7,277 bases of DNA from Planctomycetota bacterium (GTDB lineage Bacteria; Planctomycetota; UBA1135): NCBI GenBank assembly GCA_029243845.1, contig JAQWRF010000119.1:1-7277 (forward strand), read 5' to 3'. Of the stretch, positions 1-5,831 are shown in pieces (the stretch's first letter is position 1; each line of letters begins with the position of its first letter). The position numbers were made by a program, and so were the translations under genes. The notes beneath the pieces are model-generated. The model saw only the letters and a program-made list of their open reading frames with translations. It made no database searches and was not told the origin of the DNA.

Positions 1-108
1 ATAGTCCACTAACGGCTGCCATTCGACATCGCGCCCTGTTGGGATACCCGCTTGTTGCTCGCCAAACGGCGACACTGGATAAAGCTTGCTACGTGGGCTA
101 TCCGCCAT
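1..108 (-). CDS. Unrecognised protein, first 36 codons only (fourth gene of the dioxygenase operon)
   Basis: An open frame starts at ATG 108..106 and runs without a stop to the window edge, giving 36 residues that begin MADSPRSKLYPVSPF and end VEWQPLVDY. The start overlaps the last 11 nt of the flavin monooxygenase gene in another frame, and AGGT (114-117) lies 5 nt upstream as a good ribosome binding site. Overlap plus ribosome binding site make it a likely fourth member of the operon. The N-terminus has no hydrophobic stretch, so a cytoplasmic product is likely. I do not recognise the family: the fragment has no catalytic motif. The P-V-S ... P-x-G-x-D pattern is faintly like the N-terminus of type VI secretion TssA/ImpA proteins, but this is far too weak to use. 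Most of the gene lies outside the window. Confidence 0.6.
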   Translation of the reverse strand, partial: MADSPRSKLYPVSPFGEQQAGIPTGRDVEWQPLVDY

Positions 109-1333
109 TGTTTACCTGCGGAATAATTTTCTCGGCGAAAGCTCGCATGTTGCGCATCACCCGCGCGCTATCGTGATTGTAAAAATCAAACCACAGCATC
201 AATCGATCTTGCGGATGGAAACGTTCTTTAATTTGTTGCAGCACTTGCTGGGGTGAACCCATTAATGCGTTCTCGCTGGCACCTTCCACTTTCTTCATAT
301 CGATAGTGCCTTCAATCGCGTTCCAGTATTCACCGAGAGCTGCTTTAGCCTCAATGGCCGCAGCTTCATTTTGCTGTTGCTCGCTAAGACCCGGCTCGTC
401 GTTCAAAAAAACCATCACCGTGCGCGGCATATAGCCACGCTGCCACTCGCCACCCGCAGGATTAAAAGCCTCAGCCATGCGATCATGCGTAGCGTTGATT
501 AACTCGTCAGATGTTATTGAAAGGTTAAACACTTTAACCGGCGCAATTTCATTCAACTCCGTCTGCAACTTAGGATCGTGCGAGCCCACAGTCAAATCAA
601 GCAACTCGCGACGCCAATCTTGCGGAATAATCTTGATGTTCTCGAACACAAAACGCCGTCCGATTTCTATTTGAACGGCATCAGCTTCACCGCCCATGTT
701 CACGTTGGCTTCTTGCACGGCCTGCCAGTCTGCGTCACTATAAAAGTTATCGCGCGCCAAAGTCGTGACAGGGACATCCTCTGAAGACATCTTTTCCCCT
801 TTTAACAAGCGCAAGAAAATATGCGCCGCTTCTCGAAAGATCATACCCTTCAAGGCTGGCCACGCTGCTTCTTCGACAGCAGTACGTGGTGTGATACCGT
901 AAGCACGGTTCATGAAATCGAAGCGCCCTGCTGCAAAGCCGACCTTTATTTGTCGTTGCTCGTGTTGGTTTAATCCATGAAGAGAACAAAAAGCAGCGAT
1001 GCGTTCAGCCGCGGCAATCGGACCACCATTACAAATAATATTCATAATTGCCGACCCCATTTCAATGTTCTTAGTGCGCGCGAACACAGCCTGCGCCAAC
1101 TGCAAAAAATCGACGTTTAACCCGATTTCACCTTTGAAGTGTGGCACTACCGGCTGGCGGGTTTCTTTTTGTACTTCAGTCGACAAATGCGACTCGGCAA
1201 CCCAAGCACATTGGTAATGTAATTCATCCGCCAACTCGACTTGTTCGAAAAAATTTCGAAACATCTGGGCTTCGTCTGGACAACTACCAGCAACTGGCGT
1301 TTGACAAATGGAGAAAAAAACGTCGAAGTGCAT
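98..1333 (-). CDS. Luciferase-like (LLM class) flavin-dependent monooxygenase, 411 aa
   Basis: The fold signature is of the bacterial luciferase family, TIM-barrel enzymes that use reduced FMN and O2. An N-terminal beta strand (MHFDVFFSI) is followed by W44-V-A-E47-S-H49, which matches the family W-x-x-E-H-H block with the first His replaced by Ser. Residues 93-146 (GSAIMNII, AAAERIA, KVGFAAGRFDF, AYG) match the family stretch from the strand through the G-x-G-R region to the x-Y/F-G loop. Residues 356-368 (ALMGSPQQVLQQI) match the late G-T/S-P-x-x-V motif, and the C-terminus has the usual RNMRAFAEKIIP helix. At 411 residues it is somewhat longer than most members (about 330-380), with extra sequence around 180-260. 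No flavin reductase, which would supply FMNH2, is seen. Its ATG shares one base with the SDR stop (TAATG) and has no clear Shine-Dalgarno, so translation probably depends on reinitiation. The substrate is unknown; operon context suggests a tryptophan or kynurenine derivative. Confidence 0.85.
   Translation of the reverse strand: MHFDVFFSICQTPVAGSCPDEAQMFRNFFEQVELADELHYQCAWVAESHLSTEVQKETRQPVVPHFKGEIGLNVDFLQLAQAVFARTKNIEMGSAIMNIICNGGPIAAAERIAAFCSLHGLNQHEQRQIKVGFAAGRFDFMNRAYGITPRTAVEEAAWPALKGMIFREAAHIFLRLLKGEKMSSEDVPVTTLARDNFYSDADWQAVQEANVNMGGEADAVQIEIGRRFVFENIKIIPQDWRRELLDLTVGSHDPKLQTELNEIAPVKVFNLSITSDELINATHDRMAEAFNPAGGEWQRGYMPRTVMVFLNDEPGLSEQQQNEAAAIEAKAALGEYWNAIEGTIDMKKVEGASENALMGSPQQVLQQIKERFHPQDRLMLWFDFYNHDSARVMRNMRAFAEKIIPQVNNGG
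114..117 (-). promoter_or_regulatory. Ribosome binding site of the truncated fourth operon gene
   Basis: AGGT on the minus strand, 5 nt before ATG 108..106 and inside the 3' end of the monooxygenase gene. The spacing is normal. This site is the main reason for calling the 1-108 frame a gene rather than chance. Confidence 0.45.
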
Positions 1334-2136
1334 TAGATGCTATTGAGTCGTCCGCCGTCAACAGCGATGGATTGGCCGCGCACATAAGCACCAGCAGGGC
1401 TAGCCAAGAAAGCAGCCAAAGCCGCGATTTCACGCGGATCGCCAAGCCGCTGAGCAGGGATGGTGCCCAACCACTCACTCGCAACATCGTCGACGCTAAT
1501 TCCGCGCCGTTCAGCGACGCTTGATTGAAGGGAATCAAGGCGGTCAGTAGCGGTGAACCCTGGCAGCAAATTGTTGATGGTTACATCAGCTGGCAATTCT
1601 TTAGACAAAGTCTTTGCCCATGAAGCTACCGCCCCACGCACCGTGTTCGACACTCCTAAGCCAGCAATAGGCTCTTTTACCGAGGTCGAAATGATATTAA
1701 GGATACGTCCGTACTTTTCCGAGGCCATGGATGGAGAAAAAGCTTTAACCAATTCATGCGCGGCAAAGAGATGACGACGCATTGGCTTGAGGAAATCTTC
1801 GATGTCGGCGTCAAGCAGTGGTCCACCTGGAGGGCCACCAGAGTTATTAACTAAAATGTGGATGGCTTCTAATTCGCCGAGTGCCTGAGTGGCAACTGCG
1901 CGAACGGCATCAGTGTCTTCTAGATCGCAGGTAGCGAAGTGGGTGGATCCAGCACCAGCCGATTTGCATTCAGCAGCTAGACTTTCGAGCTTGTCATGCG
2001 AACGCGCGATCAAGAACACATTAGCGCCTTGCGCGGACATAGCCAGAGCGATTTCGCGCCCGATGCCAGTAGATGCGCCGCAAATTACCGCATTGCGATT
2101 TTGAAGAGAAGTGGAAAGTGTCATTATTTTGTCCAT
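1333..2136 (-). CDS. Divergent short-chain dehydrogenase/reductase (SDR), 267 aa
   Basis: Rossmann-fold NAD(P)-dependent oxidoreductase of classical SDR length. The nucleotide-binding G-A-S-T-G-I-G is at 20-26, NNSGG at 97-101, and the C-terminal GQSIAVDGG ends at 262. The catalytic tetrad is not canonical: Ser150 is kept, but YxxxK is S163-N-T-V-R167, and the Asn of the alpha-4 helix appears to be His122. This S-N-x-x-R form recurs in a known SDR subgroup often labelled 3-oxoacyl-ACP reductase-like (cd05344 as I recall it), so it is a family trait, not damage. Ketone reductase activity should not be assumed. ATG 2136 is preferred because a full GGGAGGT (2149-2155) lies 12 nt upstream. A second ATG at 2124 (MTLSTSL) forms TAATG with the dioxygenase stop and is possible. 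From ATG 2136 the gene overlaps the dioxygenase by 13 nt, and its stop overlaps the monooxygenase start by 1 nt. Its role in the pathway is inferred from position only. Confidence 0.9.
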   Translation of the reverse strand: MDKIMTLSTSLQNRNAVICGASTGIGREIALAMSAQGANVFLIARSHDKLESLAAECKSAGAGSTHFATCDLEDTDAVRAVATQALGELEAIHILVNNSGGPPGGPLLDADIEDFLKPMRRHLFAAHELVKAFSPSMASEKYGRILNIISTSVKEPIAGLGVSNTVRGAVASWAKTLSKELPADVTINNLLPGFTATDRLDSLQSSVAERRGISVDDVASEWLGTIPAQRLGDPREIAALAAFLASPAGAYVRGQSIAVDGGRLNSI

Positions 2137-2963
2137 TCAGAGTTACGGACCTCCCAGATTTCTGGGAAGAAGCGTAATGGCAAACGTGATTCAAGAAAAT
2201 CAGCGCCAGCTGAGCCACCAGTACCCTTCTTGGCACCAATGGTACGGGACACCATCAAGATGTGCACGGAGCGCCAGTTAGACCACATCGTATCAAGGTC
2301 GATGAGTGCTTCAAACAGTAACACCATGTGATAATTCTCTTGTGGCGCGTCGTAAATGTCATTAATGACTTCAACGACTTTGTCGTTCATCACATAAGGC
2401 TCAGCAAAATCGCGATTAAGGACTTCGTCTGGTATATCGTGCCCAATGTTTTTCAAAGTTTTCAGCAATTTGTCGTAGACACTCGGCTGCTCACAACGTG
2501 CCTGTAAACGCGCTAGCTCATCTGGATGAGACTTGAAGAACTGAAAGAACCAAGCATCACGTAGACCCAAAGCAAACTCAATTTCCCTGAATTGAACGGA
2601 TTGGAAACCGCTGCCTGTACCAAGTGCTTCACGGAAACCAGAGAACTCTTTGGGCGTCAAAGTTCCGAGAAGTTGGATTTGCTGAGTCAAGCAAGTCAAA
2701 ATGGCATGAATGCGCTTAAGTACTTTCAAAACCCGCGACACATTTCCCTCGTCAAGATGCTTAGCCAATAGGTCAATCTCATGCAGTACCTCTTTAAACC
2801 ACAACTCGAAGCTTTGGTGAATCACAATGAAGAACATCTCGTCGTGGTGACGCGGCTCACTACGTAATTGCTGTAGCGACGTCAACTCTGGGATGTTCAA
2901 GTAGCTGTTGTAATTCAGCTCGTCAATCTGCAAGTTCCCGTAATCTTGGTGTCTCTCACTCAT
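2124..2963 (-). CDS. kynA: Tryptophan 2,3-dioxygenase, 279 aa
   Basis: Cytoplasmic haem enzyme that opens the indole ring of L-tryptophan with O2 to give N-formylkynurenine. Family blocks appear in order: YNSYLNIPEL (18-27), HHDEMFFIVIHQ (39-50) with the substrate-contacting Phe45 and His49, ELWFKEVLHE (53-62), the TP-x-EF-x-x-FR block and SGFQSVQFR (118-126) with the substrate carboxylate-binding Arg126, and EPYVMND. The C-terminal block H234-ILMVSR-x-IG-x-KKGTGGSAG carries the proximal haem ligand His234; Thr248 of GTGGS lies 14 residues later, the same spacing as in characterised enzymes. All key residues are present, so an active enzyme is expected. At 279 residues it is slightly shorter than the roughly 290-300 of well-studied bacterial forms. 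ATG 2963 is well fixed: an in-frame TAG lies at 2988-2990 with no other ATG, GTG or TTG between. First gene of the operon, head-to-head with the methyltransferase gene. Formamidase and kynureninase genes are not visible downstream. Confidence 0.96.
   Translation of the reverse strand: MSERHQDYGNLQIDELNYNSYLNIPELTSLQQLRSEPRHHDEMFFIVIHQSFELWFKEVLHEIDLLAKHLDEGNVSRVLKVLKRIHAILTCLTQQIQLLGTLTPKEFSGFREALGTGSGFQSVQFREIEFALGLRDAWFFQFFKSHPDELARLQARCEQPSVYDKLLKTLKNIGHDIPDEVLNRDFAEPYVMNDKVVEVINDIYDAPQENYHMVLLFEALIDLDTMWSNWRSVHILMVSRTIGAKKGTGGSAGADFLESRLPLRFFPEIWEVRNSEWTK
2149..2155 (-). promoter_or_regulatory. Strong Shine-Dalgarno for the SDR gene, inside the dioxygenase gene
   Basis: GGGAGGT on the minus strand, a near-perfect anti-SD match inside the last codons of the dioxygenase gene. 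It is 12 nt before ATG 2136 (long but usable) and 24 nt before the alternative ATG 2124 (too far). It therefore favours the upstream start, with the gene also coupled to its neighbour by overlap. Confidence 0.5.
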
Positions 2964-3000
2964 GCCCCAAAGGATAACAGCGCGACGCTAAAATCTGCGT
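2964..3000. promoter_or_regulatory. 37-bp divergent promoter region, possibly giving two leaderless mRNAs
   Basis: This is the only clear intergenic DNA in the window and must serve both divergent genes unless promoters lie inside the coding regions. On the plus strand TAAAAT (2989-2994) ends 6 nt before the methyltransferase ATG, so a normal start site would fall on its A. On the minus strand TGTTATCCT (2979 down to 2971, an extended -10 form) ends 7 nt before the dioxygenase ATG. Neither gene has a Shine-Dalgarno at usual spacing; the GGGG before the dioxygenase ATG is only one base away from it. Neither -10 has a recognisable TTGACA-type -35 at 16-18 bp. The call rests on short motifs and is tentative. 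Confidence 0.35.
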
Positions 3001-4260
3001 ATGAATCTCTACCGCAGCAACCCTGCCCCCGACCGTCCCGAACGCCCTGTGCGCTACCAACGAGACGACGTCGACGTTGCCGACCGCATCGAGCCATGGA
3101 TTGAACTAGTCGGACCCATGCGTGGTCCACGCGTCTGGAATGACGACTGCGGGAAATGGTCGGAGCGACCGGCGACCGGCGACCTAATCGCCATCTACGA
3201 TTCCTACGGTTCATACCGCGGATGGGCTCTGTACCACCATCGCTCACGCGTCCGTTTACGCGTCGTCACACGTAGCACCGAGCGTCCGACCGATGCATGG
3301 TGGCATGCAAAAGCGAAGTCCACTGCACTGCGCCGCCTTAGCGACCCAACCGTCCCCAACGATGTCTGCCGCTTGATAAACGCCGAAGGCGACGATTTCC
3401 CGGCACTGATGGTTGACCGTTATGGCGACACCTTGGTTGCTGTCGCATACACCTCAACCATGGTCGGGATATTCGAAATGATCGTGCCCACATTGCACGA
3501 AATATTAGGCACCAAGCACTACCACTTGAGTAGCGATCCTAAGGCAGCCAAAGCCGAAGGCGACCGCCCCGTAGTGCGCACTTCTGAAGGCTGCCCGAAC
3601 ACATTACGTTTTGAAGAAAACGGCATCAAGTTCGAAGCTAGCTTAGCCGATGGCCACAAGACCGGTTTTTTCTGCGACCAACGCGACAACCGCCGCGGAG
3701 TTGGAGAACTCGTGGCGAGCATGGTTGAACAAGGCAAGAAAGTTGATGTGCTCGATGTCTGCAGCTACACCGGTGGCTTCGGATTGCAAGCCGCTAAGGC
3801 AGGCGCCGCGTCCGTCCACTGTATTGATCTTGACGAGAAGGCACTGGCAGTAGCGAAACGTAACGCCAATATTAATCAGTTGACAAAAGTCAAGTTCACG
3901 CATGCCGATGCTTTTAGTTATCTACGCACTCTTGGGCAAAATAAAAAGCAATATGATATCGTTATTGTTGACCCGCCGAAATTTGTGCCGTCACGTCGCG
4001 AATACGAAGAAGGTCAAGGGAAGTATCACGATATTAACAAGCTAGCGTTTCCGCTCGTGAAGCCCGGCGGATTTATCATCAGCTGTTCATGCAGTGGCTT
4101 GTTCTCGATGACCGACCTAACTGAAACTCTGCGGAAATCAGCGCGAGCGCGCAAAGTGCGTATTATCCGTGAAACCGGGGCCGGCAGCGACCACCCTATC
4201 CGCCTCGACTTCCCCGAAGGACGTTACTTGAAGGCGGTATGGATGAAACTTGACGACTAA
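3001..4260 (+). CDS. rlmI: RlmI-type class I SAM-dependent rRNA (cytosine-5) methyltransferase, 419 aa
   Basis: The family methylates cytosine in 23S rRNA (E. coli RlmI modifies C1962); this assignment is by family, and the exact target base is inferred. The N-terminal part is PUA-like (about 30-90, with ATGDLIAIYD at 58-67). A linker domain with FPALMVDRYGD (133-143) follows, then a Rossmann methyltransferase domain. That domain has GHKTGFFCDQRDNR (218-231), SAM motif I LDVCSYTGGFG (251-261), acidic Asp276 for the SAM ribose, DPPKF (324-328), SCSCSG (361-366) with the probable catalytic Cys, and DHPI...FPEGRYLK near the end. Length is near RlmI (396 aa), with a Pro/Arg-rich extension of about 25 residues. 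EPW at 31-33 stands where most relatives have HPW. ATG 3001 is the only good start, because an in-frame TAA lies at 2989-2991. No Shine-Dalgarno is seen. The stop overlaps that of the convergent propeller gene. The 5' end is GC-richer than the rest of the window. Confidence 0.9.
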   Translation: MNLYRSNPAPDRPERPVRYQRDDVDVADRIEPWIELVGPMRGPRVWNDDCGKWSERPATGDLIAIYDSYGSYRGWALYHHRSRVRLRVVTRSTERPTDAWWHAKAKSTALRRLSDPTVPNDVCRLINAEGDDFPALMVDRYGDTLVAVAYTSTMVGIFEMIVPTLHEILGTKHYHLSSDPKAAKAEGDRPVVRTSEGCPNTLRFEENGIKFEASLADGHKTGFFCDQRDNRRGVGELVASMVEQGKKVDVLDVCSYTGGFGLQAAKAGAASVHCIDLDEKALAVAKRNANINQLTKVKFTHADAFSYLRTLGQNKKQYDIVIVDPPKFVPSRREYEEGQGKYHDINKLAFPLVKPGGFIISCSCSGLFSMTDLTETLRKSARARKVRIIRETGAGSDHPIRLDFPEGRYLKAVWMKLDD

Positions 4261-5831
4261 TTAAAGTCGACTGTTACGCCGCTAAGCACTTTCTCTTTGG
4301 CTTCATTCGTATGCTGGCGCAAGATTAGTGCCTCATCGAAACCATCGCCATCAAAGTCTCGGACGAGCATGGCGTGTGGCGTTTCCCAGTCTTCAAGAGT
4401 GACGGACATCATAGGCTTCACACCTTTTGTAAGCGATGCCATTGCCGAGGTGCGCCCAAGCATCCATTCAAGTAACGATTCTAGCTCTAAGTCTAAGTCA
4501 CCTTTCTTCTCTTTCAGGCTCTGCTGTAAAAACTTCTCAATCGCATCGTGCAAGACATTGGGCCCGGTGATTACATTTGAGTAGAGCTTAAGGACTCCAT
4601 CAGCTTCTAGAATCAAAATATCGTTACGTTGGCTATTGTCGCCAATCGAGCATGTGCGAATGATACGCTTACGCATCTTCGACAACTCTTCTTTACCTTT
4701 TTTGTAAATTGAAATTAACGATCCGCCTTGCAACTTTGCTTGCTTGCTGCGCATGGCGCGTACACCAAACTTGCCGTCACCAAGCCCCTTAAAAGCTAAA
4801 AAGTCAATCTCTATTTCGAATGACATTAACGCGGCCCTAATTAATTTGCCAAGACTGATGTCTTCAATGCGCACAATCACCAAGTCTGGCACGTTGTCGC
4901 CATCAATACGCGCGGGGAACAAGTAAACGACATTACCGCCTAAGACTAGCCGCTGATGCTCTTCTTTAATATTAATTCCGCCGGCGTCGCCAAGAAAAAT
5001 CCTTACCTTACCATCAGCGAGAATCATCACATCACGGTCACCGTCGCCATCAAGGTCGGCCCACTTATCTTGAACGATGTATGCTGCCCCTTCACTGAGA
5101 TTGCCCAAGTCAAGTTGAAAATCGCTTGTATCTTTAGCAAAAACAGAGGTATTTATCTCACTAGTAGGATTTGCGGGGAAGCCCGCTTCGGTTGCCACAT
5201 ATTGACGCACATGACCACCATCACTGACTACTAAATCCGGGAGCCCATCGCCGTTAATGTCTTCTGGCAACAAGCCAGGCACGCTAATGCTTCGGCCTAC
5301 GCTACTCAACAAATCGTTGCCATTGCGAACCTTTAGCTGAGACAAAGCCCCAAGATGAATTGCGCCAAGAAAACCTTCCGTAGAATTAATATGCACTAAC
5401 ACGCGATCGGACATTGGCAGTAGTAAGTCCACTAGGCCATCACCGTTGAAATCTTGCATAAACTTGGCAGCATGAAAGCCGGTTGGCGGCATGGCCGCAA
5501 TACCTTCGATAATTGATGCGCTAAAGACCAATGCGTCTTCTCCGAGATGGTCTTTTGTGAGGTGTAATTTCTGCAGGGCCTTGCCATCACTGAGACTCCA
5601 GAGTTCTTCGTAGCCATCGCCATCATAATCCACAATAGTAAACAAAGTGGACTGCCCCGGCAAATCAATCATCAATCCCGACTCAAGTACACGCAAATGC
5701 TGGTCTTGTATAGCTACCATATGCAAGCGATTCGTTTCGTCGAGTTGAATGGCAGCAAGATGCTCCGTTAACGCGAACGGCTCAACCTTTGTTATCTGTT
5801 GCGACAATAATAGGATGCAGGTAAGTATCAT
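4257..5831 (-). CDS. FG-GAP/VCBS-type seven-bladed beta-propeller protein, 524 aa, likely exported
   Basis: The protein has seven Ca-loop positions: five strong (DYDGDGYEE 68-76, DFNGDGLVD 127-135, DINGDGLPD 191-199, DLDGDGDRD 259-267, DFDGDGFDE 492-500) and two degenerate (about 308-316 and 396-404). Most are followed by the strand pattern hydrophobic-V/L-hydrophobic, as in integrin-alpha-like propellers. GDGKF at 351-355 is another typical FG-GAP element. A basic stretch (377-392) and a charged helical segment (about 425-470) interrupt the repeats before the last blade. The N-terminus MILTCILLLSQ is hydrophobic but short and lacks positive charges, so it is a weak signal-peptide candidate. 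There is no lipobox. The start is firm: TAA lies in frame directly before ATG 5831, and AGGGGA (5837-5842) sits 5 nt upstream. It overlaps the preceding propeller gene by 4 nt (ATGA), implying co-translation and perhaps a common complex. Such proteins usually act in adhesion or surface binding; the partner here is unknown. Confidence 0.8.
   Translation of the reverse strand: MILTCILLLSQQITKVEPFALTEHLAAIQLDETNRLHMVAIQDQHLRVLESGLMIDLPGQSTLFTIVDYDGDGYEELWSLSDGKALQKLHLTKDHLGEDALVFSASIIEGIAAMPPTGFHAAKFMQDFNGDGLVDLLLPMSDRVLVHINSTEGFLGAIHLGALSQLKVRNGNDLLSSVGRSISVPGLLPEDINGDGLPDLVVSDGGHVRQYVATEAGFPANPTSEINTSVFAKDTSDFQLDLGNLSEGAAYIVQDKWADLDGDGDRDVMILADGKVRIFLGDAGGINIKEEHQRLVLGGNVVYLFPARIDGDNVPDLVIVRIEDISLGKLIRAALMSFEIEIDFLAFKGLGDGKFGVRAMRSKQAKLQGGSLISIYKKGKEELSKMRKRIIRTCSIGDNSQRNDILILEADGVLKLYSNVITGPNVLHDAIEKFLQQSLKEKKGDLDLELESLLEWMLGRTSAMASLTKGVKPMMSVTLEDWETPHAMLVRDFDGDGFDEALILRQHTNEAKEKVLSGVTVDFN
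4332..5630 (-). repeat. Seven-fold Ca-loop (FG-GAP) repeat in the downstream propeller protein
   Basis: Protein-level repeats of the form D-x-D/N-G-D-G-x-x-D/E, encoded at 5604-5630, 5427-5453, 5235-5261, 5031-5057, 4884-4910 (degenerate), 4620-4646 (degenerate) and 4332-4358. Starts are 59, 64, 68, 49, 88 and 96 residues apart, consistent with one blade each plus insertions late in the protein. At DNA level the repeats show as GCCATCGCCATC-like words on the plus strand. They are too diverged for recent duplication. Confidence 0.75.

Noticed and set aside
1141..1524. Plus-strand frame of 127 codons
   Set aside because: It lies antisense across the end of the SDR gene and the start of the monooxygenase gene, both well-supported families; the translation has no recognisable motif.
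1996..2331. Plus-strand frame of 111 codons
   Set aside because: Antisense to both the SDR and dioxygenase genes, with no motif; a shadow of those genes.
2960..3247. Minus-strand frame of 95 codons rich in Arg and Gly
   Set aside because: Antisense to the methyltransferase start and covering the divergent gap; Arg/Gly-rich translation is typical of a reverse frame in GC-rich coding DNA.
5828..5831. A frameshift splitting one giant propeller gene into two
   Set aside because: The downstream gene has its own SD (5837-5842), an in-frame stop just before its ATG, and a hydrophobic N-terminus that would not fit inside a propeller; the ATGA overlap is a normal operon junction.
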